Shown: one piece after another, positions 10,436 to 21,373 of the stretch
Position numbering within the stretch: position 1 is the stretch's first letter
How the letters are laid out: each line of letters opens with the position of its first letter
Assembly (NCBI GenBank): GCA_019652555.1
Contig: BPAJ01000001.1
Location: forward strand, 398,762 to 462,761
Source: Gammaproteobacteria bacterium
GTDB lineage: Bacteria > Pseudomonadota > Gammaproteobacteria > Magnimaribacterales > AG-339-G14
DNA length: 64,000 nucleotides
Reading direction: 5' to 3'
The notes under the pieces: generated by a model
What the model saw: the letters and a program-made list of their open reading frames with translations, nothing else
Database searches by the model: none
What the model was told of the DNA's origin: nothing
Program-made: the position numbers and the translations under genes

Positions 10436-11355
10436 TGAAGTATCTATTCTCTTTTATTTTTTTTATAAATCTTTCTTTTTATCTATTTTTAATTTTTATG
10501 CCTTTGAATCAGTCTTATATTTTTTCTATTTCAAAAGGAGATAATTTAAATAAAGTTTTTGAAAATCTAGAAGATAGAGACATTTATTTTCCGCGTTTTA
10601 CAAAGATAATGATGAATATATTTGATATTGACAAAAAGCTTTCCCAAGGAAGTTATGAAATTACTTTCAATGACTCTCTATACAGAATATTTAAGAAGCT
10701 AAAAGACAATCAAATAATTCTAAAAAAATTTATCATTCAAGAAGGTTCTCGCCTAAAAGAATTATTTCCTCAAGAGATTATCAATATTTTTTGTGAAAAA
10801 AAGAAGATGCAATTTCCTTGTAACTTAGAAGGACTTTTAAAGCCTGATGTGTATCTATACGATAGAGAAGAAGAACTAATCATGATTCTAAATATGGCTT
10901 TAGAAGGTCAAAAAAAAAATATTGATCTTGCCTGGAATAAACGAGATAAATTATTAGCTGATTCTTCAAAAAATCAACTTTTAATCATTGCTTCAATTTT
11001 AGAAAAAGAATCTTGTGCAAATGAAAGAAAAAAAATCTCAGGAGTTATTTACAATAGATTAAAAAAAAATATGCTTCTTCAGATGGACTCAACAACTATT
11101 TATGGTTTAAAAAATTTCAAGGGTGATCTAAAGAAAAGCCATTTAAAAGATTCTTCTTTATATAATACATACATGCATAAAGGATTACCTCCAGGACCAA
11201 TTTCCAACCCAACCATGAGTTCTCTTATTGCAGCTGGGCAGCCTGAAATGCATAAATATCTTTATTTTGTTGCAAATGGTAAATGCAGCCATAAGTTTTC
11301 AACTAATTATGAAGACCATTTAAAAGCAATAGATCAATTTCAACTCAACAGATAA
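10435..11355 (+). CDS. mltG: endolytic transglycosylase MltG (YceG-like)
   Basis: Single N-terminal TM; IASILEKESCANERKKISGVIYNRLKKNMLLQMDSTTIYGL; GLPPGPISNPTMSSLIAAGQP; between fabF and tmk. Confidence 0.93.
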   Translation: MKYLFSFIFFINLSFYLFLIFMPLNQSYIFSISKGDNLNKVFENLEDRDIYFPRFTKIMMNIFDIDKKLSQGSYEITFNDSLYRIFKKLKDNQIILKKFIIQEGSRLKELFPQEIINIFCEKKKMQFPCNLEGLLKPDVYLYDREEELIMILNMALEGQKKNIDLAWNKRDKLLADSSKNQLLIIASILEKESCANERKKISGVIYNRLKKNMLLQMDSTTIYGLKNFKGDLKKSHLKDSSLYNTYMHKGLPPGPISNPTMSSLIAAGQPEMHKYLYFVANGKCSHKFSTNYEDHLKAIDQFQLNR

Positions 11356-11966
11356 TGTTTATTACTTTGGAAGGAAGTGAAGGAGCTGGAAAATCTACTC
11401 TTATAAACTTATTAAAAAAGTATTTTTCAGATAAAAAATTTAATTTCTTATTTACAAGAGAACCAGGAGGTACGAAAGAGGGGCAGGCTATCCGCAGTAT
11501 ATTATTAGACAAAACAATTGAATTAGATTCCTATTCAGAAACATTCCTTCTTTTGGCAGATAGATATGAACATATCGATAAGGTCATCAAGCCTGCTCTC
11601 AAAAGAAATCAAAATATTTTATCTGATAGATACATTGATTCTACTTTCGCTTATCAAGGAGCAGGAAGAGGCATTGATCAAAAAGAATTACAATATCTTA
11701 TGGATCTATTGAATTACCCAAAACCTGACTTGACTATCTACTTAGATTTACCAATAGAAGAGGGACTTAATAGAGTAAAAAAAAGAGGAAAATCAGATAG
11801 ATTTGAGAAGGAGGATCTAATTTTTTTTGAAAGAATAAGAAATTTTTATCTTGATCTCGTTAAAAAAAATCCTGAAAGATTTCTTCTTATTGACGCATCA
11901 AAATCAACTGATGAAGTCTTCAATTTAGCCAAAGATTCCATTACAAATAAACTTTATGGAAAATAA
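11355..11966 (+). CDS. tmk: thymidylate kinase
   Basis: MFITLEGSEGAGKSTLINLL...FTREPGGTKEGQAIRSILL...LSDRYIDSTFAYQGAGRG. Confidence 0.97.
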   Translation: MFITLEGSEGAGKSTLINLLKKYFSDKKFNFLFTREPGGTKEGQAIRSILLDKTIELDSYSETFLLLADRYEHIDKVIKPALKRNQNILSDRYIDSTFAYQGAGRGIDQKELQYLMDLLNYPKPDLTIYLDLPIEEGLNRVKKRGKSDRFEKEDLIFFERIRNFYLDLVKKNPERFLLIDASKSTDEVFNLAKDSITNKLYGK

Positions 11967-12867
11967 TTTTTTCGATTTAAAGATTAATCCAGAAAATATT
12001 CCGCATGCATTGCTTATTATTTCTGAAGACTGGAAAGAAACTCACAACCAAGTAAATTTATTTATTAAGAAAATCCTTTGTATTGCTGATAGTGAAAGTA
12101 AAAGCTCTTGTAATAAATGTAAGGCATGCTTAACTTTTGATGTTAAATCTAATCCAGACTTTATTGAAATCAAACCAGATGATAAAGGAAAGATTGGTAT
12201 CGGAGCTCTTAGGAGTGATTCTGATACTAGCAGAGGAACAATCAATATACTGAATGAGACGGCTCTAGTTTCCAATGCAAAAATAATTAAGATTTGTAAT
12301 GCCGAGGTTCTAACTGAAGACGCTCAAAACCATCTACTCAAAATTCTCGAAGAACCTCCAAAAAACTCATATATTTTGATGCTTTCTTCAAGACCGTATA
12401 AGCTAAAAAAGACAATACTTAGCAGATTAACATCATTTAGCATTCTTCCTAATTTTTTTAATGATAGACCAAATAAATTTAATATAGATGAGTCAATATT
12501 TCATATCATTTCCAAAGAAAAAGATATTGCTGATCTCTCAGATGAAGAAATAACCTCTTACGCTTCACTTTATGAAGAAACTGAGAATTCATTAGATTTT
12601 TATAACTATTCAAAGAGGAGAATTCTTGATACTTGGAATGATGAAAATTTGATTTTTCGTTTAAATATTTTAAAAAATAATATATTTCTTGAAATATCTA
12701 ATAATCTAAATGATATCAAAATAAAAAATAAAACTATTTTGTCTACTCTAGAGCAAGATGGTTTATTTAATTTTTTAGAGGAATTGATTTCCTTTCAAGC
12801 ACTACTAGCAAATAAAGTTGCTATTAACAAAAAAATTCAACTTGATTCGCTATTTGATTTGATTTGA
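11956..12867 (+). CDS. holB: DNA polymerase III delta' subunit
   Basis: CNKCKACLTFDVKSNPDFIEIKP; LTEDAQNHLLKILEEPPKNSYILMLSSRPYKLKKTILSRL; position after tmk. Confidence 0.9.
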   Translation: MENNFFDLKINPENIPHALLIISEDWKETHNQVNLFIKKILCIADSESKSSCNKCKACLTFDVKSNPDFIEIKPDDKGKIGIGALRSDSDTSRGTINILNETALVSNAKIIKICNAEVLTEDAQNHLLKILEEPPKNSYILMLSSRPYKLKKTILSRLTSFSILPNFFNDRPNKFNIDESIFHIISKEKDIADLSDEEITSYASLYEETENSLDFYNYSKRRILDTWNDENLIFRLNILKNNIFLEISNNLNDIKIKNKTILSTLEQDGLFNFLEELISFQALLANKVAINKKIQLDSLFDLI

Positions 12868-13536
12868 AGTTTGGTTTTTAAAAAAAATCAATATTGGAAA
12901 AGATATGAGACAAGCTTGAATATAAATCGCCAATGAGCTGGAGAAAATAGACACAATCGTTGGAATTTTTTCTGCTTCCTGAAAGCTACTTGAAATATAA
13001 GAAACCATTGATATCGATAATATTGTGATAAACCAAAAAAACGCAGCCATCAATAAATAGTTAATGAAATTTTCTCTAGCTTTGTTCCAGGACAGCAAAA
13101 TAGATTCGTTTATATTTTTTTCTTCAAGAATTGCAAAATAATTTACTAAAAGAAATAATCCAGCAAAAATGATTCCTGGAATAACAAATAACACTAGGCC
13201 TACACCGATTAAAAAAGTAGAGATTAATGACAAAATTAAAATTCTAATTATGAATTTCCAAGCAATAGCATAGTAAACCAAGACATCTCTACGTCGGTTC
13301 TCAAAAAGATCATTGGCATTAAGGATCGAAATTATTGTAATCAAGGGCGCAATGAGAAAATTATTAATCAATAAAATCACGATATCAAAATTTGATAGTC
13401 CGTTACTTATTTCTGAAGAAGTTCCCATACTAGCAACAAATCCAAATAGAAAAACTGCTGGAAAAATATTTAAAGAAAATTTAAGACCATCCTTTTTAAA
13501 ATGCTCAAAACCTTTTGATATTGCTTGAAGTGTCAT
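12850..13536 (-). CDS. multi-pass membrane protein (YciC/BPSS1780-like)
   Basis: 228-aa hydrophobic protein, LQAISKGFEHFKKDGLKFSLNIFPAVFLFGF...; 3' end overlaps holB by 18 nt. Confidence 0.6.
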   Translation of the reverse strand: MTLQAISKGFEHFKKDGLKFSLNIFPAVFLFGFVASMGTSSEISNGLSNFDIVILLINNFLIAPLITIISILNANDLFENRRRDVLVYYAIAWKFIIRILILSLISTFLIGVGLVLFVIPGIIFAGLFLLVNYFAILEEKNINESILLSWNKARENFINYLLMAAFFWFITILSISMVSYISSSFQEAEKIPTIVSIFSSSLAIYIQACLISFPILIFFKNQTSNQIK

Positions 13537-13557
13537 AGAATGATTTAGGAGTTAATT

Positions 13558-13785
13558 ATGATAGAAATTTGGTCTAAACCGCAATGTCCTTTTTGCGATA
13601 AAGCAGAGAATCTCTGTAAACAAAAAAACTTTGAATACAAAAAATATATGCTGGATGTTGATTTTTCTCGTGAGGAAATGTTTGAAAAATTTCCTACCGC
13701 AAGAACATTTCCTCAAATTACAATTGATGGCGAATTAATTGGCGGTTATACGGAATTTGAAGCAAAAGTTAGACTTGAAGAATAG
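13558..13785 (+). CDS. glutaredoxin
   Basis: 75 aa, EIWSKPQCPFCDKAENLC (CPFC active site), TFPQITIDGELIGGYTEF. Confidence 0.93.
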   Translation: MIEIWSKPQCPFCDKAENLCKQKNFEYKKYMLDVDFSREEMFEKFPTARTFPQITIDGELIGGYTEFEAKVRLEE

Positions 13786-15427
13786 TTGGATAACTTAAAT
13801 AGCTTTATTCTCTTTATTGATAGTTATTTTGGTAGCGCACCTTGGTTTCCGTTACTACTGCTATCTATTGGTATTTTTTTTACAATTTATTTAGGTTTTC
13901 CTCAACTTCGATATTTTTCTAGCGGTTGGAAAATACTTTTCACTTCAGGTTCTGGCAATCAAGGACAAACATCTCCATTTCAAGCTCTGAGTACTGCTCT
14001 ATCTGGAACTGTTGGTACAGGAAATATTGGCGGAGTCGCTATGGCAATTTTTATTGGAGGTCCTGCAGCATTATTTTGGATGTGGATTACTGCTTTCTTA
14101 GGCATGACTACTAAATTCGTTGAAGTTACTCTGTCTCATCATTATCGAAAAAAAAATGATTCTGGAGAAATATTTGGGGGCCCAATGTTATATATGGAAC
14201 AAGGCTTAAATATGAAATGGCTAGGAATCATTTTCGCATTTTGTCTTCTAATAAGTACTTTTGGCTCAGGTAATATGCCTCAAATAGATAATATATCGAG
14301 CACTATCGAATCAAGCTTTGGACTTGGATCCTTTGTATACCTCTATTATTATGAGTGTTTTAGTTGGCTTAGTAATTATTGGAGGAATAAGCAGAATAGC
14401 TTTAATTGCAGCTTCAATAGTTCCATTGATGGCTTTTATTTATTTGGTGGGAGGACTTAGCGTTCTGATTTTCAATTATGAAAATATAATCCCATCTTTT
14501 ACAGTGATAATTACAGATGTCTTTAAGGGCTCTTCTGTTGTTGGGGGTTTTTTGGGCGCTTCTTTTTCTCTGGCATTCACATATGGAGTTGCCAGAGGCT
14601 TATATTCTAATGAAGCTGGACAAGGATCTGCTCCTATTGCCCACGCTACTTCAAAAACTAAGCATTCTGTAGAGGAGGGGTTTGTTTCTATACTAGAACC
14701 TTTTATAGATACCTTGATAATATGTACTTTAACCGGTCTGGTTATTTTGTCTTCAGGAGTTTGGACGGAAAAATTTAGTAATAATTTTGAAAGATCTTCA
14801 ATGTTTATTGTAGAAGGCATTCAAGATGAAAATAAGGATGCTGCTGAAATATTAAAATTCTTATCTGATGAACCATCATCTATTAAGAGCTTTTCAGGAA
14901 TATTGGAGATTCAAGATGGAAAAATTCTCCAAGCAATTACGATATTGAATAATAGGTCCATTGCTGAAGAAGTTTTAGTTTATAAAGATAATGTGCCTTA
15001 TTCTGGAACATTGGAAGTAATGAATAGTGAATTTGATTCGAGTTATGTATTTTCTGGTAAATCTTTAGTGAAATCTGCAGTCCTGACCAGTAAAGCCTTC
15101 AATAAAGGATTTTTTGGAAATTATGGAGAATATATTGTATCCATAGGATTGTTACTATTTGCATTTTCTACTGTAATCACATGGGCATATTATGGCGATC
15201 GATGTACAGCTTATCTTTTTGGCGAATCGGCAATCATTTACTACAGACTGATTTATATTTTCGCTTTTTTTATTGCGGGTAGTGGATTTTTCGATACTGA
15301 AATAATATGGAATTTTGCTTTAATTACCGTTGCAGCAAGTACCTTACCAAACTTAATCTCAATATTCTTATTGAGAAATAAAATGAAATCCTTAGTTACT
15401 TCTTACAAAGATTTAAACAATGACTGA
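13786..15427 (+). CDS. sodium:alanine/glycine symporter family protein (AgcS), one frameshift near 14335
   Basis: ORFs 13786..14460 and 14318..15427: [28 protein letters not shown]...[11 protein letters not shown]...[39 protein letters not shown]. Confidence 0.92.
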
Positions 15428-16523
15428 TGTGGTCATTATCGGTGGTGGAGTGATAGGACTTGCCATTGCACGAGAAGCAAGTCGATCAGGCTTAGAGACA
15501 ATTGTTTTGGAAAAAAATGAGAGAGCAGGCGATGACACGTCATCTAGAAATTCGGGTGTTATCCATGCAGGAATATATTATCCAGAAAACTTTTTAAAAA
15601 CTTCTCTTTGCGTGAAGGGAAATAAATTACTTTATGAATATGCATTGGCTAAAAAAATAAATCATAAAAAATATGGAAAATACATCATTTCTTCAAACCC
15701 TTCTGAAGAAGCTAAGTTAAAAAAAATTTTTAAGCAGGCAATAAAAAATAAGGTTGAAATTTATGAGGCTGATTCGGATAGAGTAAAAGAAAACAATCCA
15801 GGACTAATTTTTAAAAGTGCTCTTTTTTCTCCTAGTTCCGGTGTAATTGATGTTCCAGAATACGTAACTGCTTTGGAAGGCGATATACAACATTTTGGAG
15901 GACTGATTTCACTAAAAACATCTTTTCTGAGTGCCGCACGTGAAAATGGACTCTTCAGGATTAACTGCGAGAGCGATCAAAAATTTTCTATCACTTCTAA
16001 GTTTTTAATAAATTGTAGTGGTTTAAGTAGTGAGATCAATTTATCAAGTATTGCAGGTTTTCAAAAAAAAGATATCTACAAAAACTATTACGCAAAGGGG
16101 CACTATTTTAAATATTCTGGCAAGGCACCTTTTTCAAATCTTATTTATCCAATTTCAGGACAACATAGCTTGGGAATACATGTTGGTTTCGACTTAGCGG
16201 GCGGAATGAGGTTTGGCCCCGATATTGAGTTTGTTAAGAAAATAGATTATTCGTTTGATGAGAATTTAAAAGATAAGTTTTTAAATTCCATTTCTCAGTA
16301 TTGGCCCGAAATTAATCCAGATAAACTTCATCCTGACTACACTGGGATAAGACCAAAAATTACCAAGCCAAACGAACCTATGCAAGATTTCAACATTCAA
16401 ACCAAAAACCATCATGGATTAGAACGATTAATTAATCTTCAAGGGATTGAAAGTCCAGGGCTGACTTCTTCTTTGGCTATTGGAAAGTACGTTAATAATC
16501 TCTTGATGCAAGATGTTCAATAA
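15420..16523 (+). CDS. FAD-dependent oxidoreductase, L-2-hydroxyglutarate oxidase (LhgO)-like
   Basis: Rossmann start [75 protein letters not shown]. Confidence 0.87.
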   Translation: MTDVVIIGGGVIGLAIAREASRSGLETIVLEKNERAGDDTSSRNSGVIHAGIYYPENFLKTSLCVKGNKLLYEYALAKKINHKKYGKYIISSNPSEEAKLKKIFKQAIKNKVEIYEADSDRVKENNPGLIFKSALFSPSSGVIDVPEYVTALEGDIQHFGGLISLKTSFLSAARENGLFRINCESDQKFSITSKFLINCSGLSSEINLSSIAGFQKKDIYKNYYAKGHYFKYSGKAPFSNLIYPISGQHSLGIHVGFDLAGGMRFGPDIEFVKKIDYSFDENLKDKFLNSISQYWPEINPDKLHPDYTGIRPKITKPNEPMQDFNIQTKNHHGLERLINLQGIESPGLTSSLAIGKYVNNLLMQDVQ

Positions 16524-18529
16524 AACTCAGCTCTTCGGCAGTTTCTTTCAAAGATTCCAATCTACCACTCTTTCCAGCATGACCGCCAATCAGATTCATT
16601 TTTAACAAAACAGGATTATTAGAAGTTGAAAACTCTCTTAATTTGGGTACATATTTGGCTGGTTCAAAATACTGTACTTGTGAATCAAACAAGCTTGAAG
16701 TAACCAAAACTGACGGGTAAGGCTTTGATTCAATATTGTCATATGGAGAATATTTTTTAATGTAAAAATATTCTTTTCTATTAGATGGATTGCCCCATTC
16801 CTTATATTCAAAAGTTGTCAAAGGGATGCTTTCATCAGACATTGTCGTTAGTACATCAACAAAAGGAACCGCAGAAACAATACCTTTGTACAAAGTAGGT
16901 TCCATATTTATTATCGCACCCATTAAAAGACCTCCGGCACTTCCTCCCATCGCAAAAGTTTTATCTTTATTGCCGAAATCTTTTTCATGCAATCCTTTAG
17001 TACAGTCAATGAAATCAAAAAAGGTATTCATCTTATTCATCATTCGACCTTGGTCATACCATTTTCTTCCTAAATCTTGTCCGCCGCGAATATGAGCAAT
17101 TGCAAATATAAATCCTTCGTCTACCAAAGGTAGAAATGATAATTTAAAAGATGGTTCAACGATTAGTCCATAGGAACCATAGCCATACATAAGTAGGGGT
17201 GCTGATTTTAAAGTTACTCCTTTTTTATAAATGAGTGACACTGGAATTTTTTCCCCATCTCTTGCTTTGATCATTACTCTCTTGGTTTCGTAAGTATGTT
17301 CCTTAAAATTATTAAATTTTTGTTGCCATACTTTCCTTCTATAGCCTGATAAAAAACTTTGAGAATATATTGTTGAAGGTGTTGTCAAACTTGAATAAAC
17401 ATATTTGAAAGAATTTGAATTGTAATTTGGGTTAGAAGCAAGATTAGCAGCATAAGAAGAATCTTGAAATTTTATGTAGGTTTTACGATTGTTATTCCTA
17501 TCAATTATCGCTAATTGAGGTAAACCGTTTTTTCTGGTTTCAAGAACGATTTTATTTTTGAATATCTGGAAATCCTCCAAAAGTTCATTTTGATTATGTT
17601 TTACTATACATTTCCAATTTTTTTCACCTTTGTTGGATAAGGGAGCTTTGTACAAAGCAAAATTTCTCTGATTGTTTTTATTGCTAAGAATAAAAAACTC
17701 TTCTGGAGAGTCATCCAAGTAATACAGATGTTTATTTTTTCTTTTAAGAAAAATAGTTAAAGATGAATCATTTTTCTCAAGATCCAAAATTCTAAATTCA
17801 TTAGACTCGGTTTTTGATATCTGCAAAAACAATCTTTTTTTTTGTTCTACTTAAGGAAATGCTTAAATTAAACTCTTTATCTTTTTCTCTATAAATAAGA
17901 ACATCTTTATTAGACTTAGTATTCAATTTATGAAAAAAAAGAGAATCGGTGATCAGGGTCTTAGGATCTTTTTTTAGATAATAATATCCATCCGAGTCGG
18001 TGTTCCAAATTACTCCACCTGTTGAGCCACAATGATTGGTTTCAAGAATTTTATTTTTAGTTAAATCTTTGATTATTATTGAATATTCTCTTCTTCCATT
18101 CGTATCTTCGCCATAAGCGATGAATTGATGATTTCTTGAAGGTTGTATTCCGGAAATAGAGTAATATTTTTTGTCTTTGGCTAATTTATTAACATCTAGA
18201 ATTAATTTTTTTTGATTTTTATAAACTCTAAAATATTTTCTATGTTCCGAAGAAATATCAATTGTTGAGAAGTATTTGTAGCCATCGATTTCGGTAGGAT
18301 AACTCTCCTCAAGCTTTGGAAGTCTTTTTTTATAGGCTTGAAATATTTTTTTAGGAGAAACACCATTGGAGTCAAACCATTTTTTTGAATAGCTATTTTC
18401 TGCTTTTAAATAATTAATTATTTGTTTATTTTTTCTACTGTCATCTCTTAACCAATAATAGTTGTCAATTCTCTGATCGCCATGAGCTAATAATTTTTTT
18501 TTGATTTTTTTTGGTATTGGAGGCTTCAT
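16492..18529 (-). CDS. ptrB: oligopeptidase B (prolyl oligopeptidase family S9), frameshift near 17815
   Basis: HGDQRIDNYYWLRDDSR...; MYGYGSYGLIVEPSFKLSFLPLVDEGFIFAIAHIRGGQDLGRKWYDQGR; AMGGSAGGLLMGA; IGGHAGKSGR. Confidence 0.93.
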
Positions 18530-18584
18530 AATTTTATTAATAAGTGGATATACTAGATTATTATAAATCTTTAGGGAGTTTTAA

Positions 18585-19535
18585 ATGGGAACTACAGTAG
18601 AAGCAAATAATATAAATATTTGGTACGAAGAATTCGGCGATAAAGGGAATGAAACCATTCTCTTAATCATGGGAGCTAACGCTAATTGTATGCAATGGGA
18701 TCAAGAGTTTATTGATCGATTGGTTGCAAATAATTTTCATGTGGTTAGATTTGATAATAGGGATGTTGGCAAATCTACTTGGTTTGGAAAAGAACCGGCT
18801 TTGAATAAGTTTTTAAAACTTCTGCCAAACTTTCTTTTGAAAATTATTGTCAACAGTATTTTTGGATTAGCTGTTGACGATAAAGGGAGATTTAAATTTA
18901 ACAACCCCAATCCTGAATATAACTTATCTGATATGGCTCAAGACGCAGTAGCCTTATTGGAAGTTCTAAATATAAAAAAAGCACACATTATTGGAGCCTC
19001 AATGGGAGGCATGATCACCCAAATCTTAGCTCTAGATCATCCAGAAAAGGTTTTGACTATCACTCCAATTATGACTTCTCCAGGGGTGCAAAATGATTCT
19101 TTATCTGGTCCCACAGAAGAATTACTAGAGGCCTATAAAAAATCTTTTGTACATAATATTAGAGGCAGAATTGAGGATGGGGTGGTTGAAATTTATCGAC
19201 AGTTGACCGGATCGCGTTTCCCTTTCAATGAGCAAAAATTTAGAGATAAGATAAAACCTGTGATATCGCATGGAAACAACCCTTATGCATTGCACGGCGA
19301 AGCAGTAGGCGCAAGTCCAGATAGAACATCTCGACTTCAAGAAATTAAAGTTCCTGCTCTTGTTATTCATGGAACTGAAGATGCAATTTTGCCTTTAGAC
19401 CATGGAATAGCCGTTGCAGATGGTATTGCAGATTCAAAGCGAATGATTATGGAAGGAGTAGGCCACGAAATACCTGAAGAATTGTTACCTGAAATAGTGA
19501 GCGAAATTGTAGAAAATATTAAAAGAGCTTCTTAA
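18585..19535 (+). CDS. alpha/beta hydrolase
   Basis: GASMGGMITQILALDHPEKV nucleophile elbow; VKVPALVIHGTEDAILPLDHG-type motif; VGHEIPEEL. Confidence 0.92.
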   Translation: MGTTVEANNINIWYEEFGDKGNETILLIMGANANCMQWDQEFIDRLVANNFHVVRFDNRDVGKSTWFGKEPALNKFLKLLPNFLLKIIVNSIFGLAVDDKGRFKFNNPNPEYNLSDMAQDAVALLEVLNIKKAHIIGASMGGMITQILALDHPEKVLTITPIMTSPGVQNDSLSGPTEELLEAYKKSFVHNIRGRIEDGVVEIYRQLTGSRFPFNEQKFRDKIKPVISHGNNPYALHGEAVGASPDRTSRLQEIKVPALVIHGTEDAILPLDHGIAVADGIADSKRMIMEGVGHEIPEELLPEIVSEIVENIKRAS

Positions 19536-19537
19536 TT

Positions 19538-20109
19538 TTAGCTTAGATATTTTTTTGTATTTAAAATAAAAATTTCTTTTATTTGGGCATCGTTTAGTCC
19601 TTGAACAACGTTTAATCTCAAAAAGAAAATAAAAGAAATACATTCAAATATTATTTCTCTTTCTGGCTTTTTTTTATTTTGAATTTCAGGAAGAATTGAA
19701 TAGACAAAATCTCTTAAAATTTGATTCCAAGAAAACATGTTTTTTCGTAAGGTTTTGTCTCGCCAAACGTTCTTAAAAGTCCAACGTAGAATATTTTGAT
19801 TTTTAATATAAAGTTGAATCAACACTGTGGAAAGATTTTCAATTCTCTTTTCAAGATGATCTTCTCTATCAATTGATAAAAAAGCATTTGTAAATTCATG
19901 CGCAAGTACTTGATCAAGATTTTCTTGAAGAGCTTCTTTATCCTTAAAATGGCGAAAAATTGTTCTTGTCCCTATTTTTGCTTCTTTTGCAATTGCATCA
20001 AATGAAATGTCAATATCTCCTTTTCTGACAATTTTCAAAGCAGTATTTAAATGAGATCTGCTGTGGATTCACTTCTTAATTTTCTACCGTCTTTTTTTAT
20101 TTCTTTCAT
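19538..20109 (-). CDS. TetR family transcriptional regulator, one frameshift near 20050
   Basis: ISFDAIAKEAKIGTRTIFRHFKDKEALQENL HTH; upstream in-frame-after-correction start MKEIKKDGRKLRSESTADL. Confidence 0.9.
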
Positions 20110-20115
20110 AAACTT

Positions 20116-20144
20116 TTGACACTCTTACTGCCATATTCTATATT
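20116..20144 (+). promoter_or_regulatory. sigma70-type promoter: TTGACA - 17 nt - TATATT
   Basis: Read directly: TTGACA 20116-20121, TATATT 20139-20144, in the TetR/dehalogenase-like divergent intergenic region. Confidence 0.75.
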
Positions 20145-20158
20145 TATTTGAAGAGTCA
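20117..20158. promoter_or_regulatory. candidate TetR operator: imperfect inverted repeat TGACaCTCTT...AAGAGTCA
   Basis: Arms 20117-20126 and 20151-20158 bracket the -10 element; one-base bulge. Confidence 0.4.
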
Positions 20159-20175
20159 TAGCAAGGAGAGGGCTA

Positions 20176-21275
20176 ATGAAATTAATTTCAAGTTTTTTTA
20201 TACTAATCATTTTAAACTTTTTCTTTTCATTCAATTTGTATGCAGATGAAATTAGAGAAGGTGTTTTAAGAACTCCCGATGAGAGGTTTGAAAATCTCAA
20301 AGATTATCCTTATAAACCAAATTACATGATGATCGATGGTCTGCGTATTCATTATTTAGACGAAGGTCCAAAAGATGCAAATCCAATTTTTCTTCTTCAT
20401 GGCGAACCAGCATGGAGTTATTTATTCAGAAAAATGATACCAATCCTCACCGCACAAGGTCATAGAGTAATCGTTCCAGATTGTGTAGGGTTTGGTAAAT
20501 CAGATAAATTTATTTCAAAATTTGACTACTCTTATAAACATCATGTTGATGTTATGAAAGAGTTGGTTGAAAGATTAAATCTTAAAAATGCTTCTTTTTT
20601 TGGGCAAGACTGGGGAGGTTTAGTCGGTTTAAGAGTGGTTGCGGAATTACCAGATCGCTTTAGTCATGTGATTGTATCCAATACCGGTATGCCAGCTCGT
20701 TCTGGCTTATCAGCTTGGGTATTTGAAAAATTAGTTCAGCTAAGAGTGTGGTGGATAGGACCTATTACTTTTGAAGAATTAATGACTAAGGCAGAGGGTG
20801 CATTAACGACTGAAAATCCTTCTCCATCATTAGGTGTCTCTTTGTTTAGCAATTGGATTGCTTATTCCTACTATGCAAATGATATGAATATTGCAGGAAT
20901 TATTGAAAACTTTGGTAGATTAGATTTATCAGAGGCGGAAGCTTATGCCTATGAAGCACCATATCCTTCCGGAAAGTATAAAGCTGGAGCTCATGTTTGG
21001 CCGTACCTAATTCCCACTCAACTGGCTGAAAATGAAAAACTTTGGCAAGATGTTTTTGAAAAGTGGGACAAGCCTTTTTTAGTGGCCTTTGGAGAAAATG
21101 AAAGAATCACTTTGGCTATGAAAGATGTTTTTTAGAAAGGATACCTAATCCTACTGTCATTACTTTAGGCGGTGCGAGTCATTTTGTTCAAGAGGAAGTA
21201 GGTCCTGAATTGGCGCAAATTATAAGTGATTTTGTAAGAGGGAAACCAGTTAGCGATCTGCTAGCAAATAATTAA
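20176..21275 (+). CDS. haloalkane dehalogenase-like alpha/beta hydrolase with predicted signal peptide, one frameshift near 21130
   Basis: Signal-like N-terminus; LRTPDERFENLKDYPYKPNYM; HGEPAWSYLFRKMIP; FFGQDWGGLVGLRVV; after frame correction GGASHFVQEEVG. Confidence 0.87.
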
Positions 21276-21373
21276 GGTCTTCTAAAAACTGAAAGATAAT
21301 TTTAAAGGTCTTCCTCTCATAGATAAATATAAAATTAATTTGGTAAGATAAATTTAAAAATAGAAGATTTTCA

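Noticed and set aside
13926-14114. 62-aa same-strand ORF inside the AgcS gene
   Set aside because: Alternative-frame translation of a conserved transporter; no independent support.
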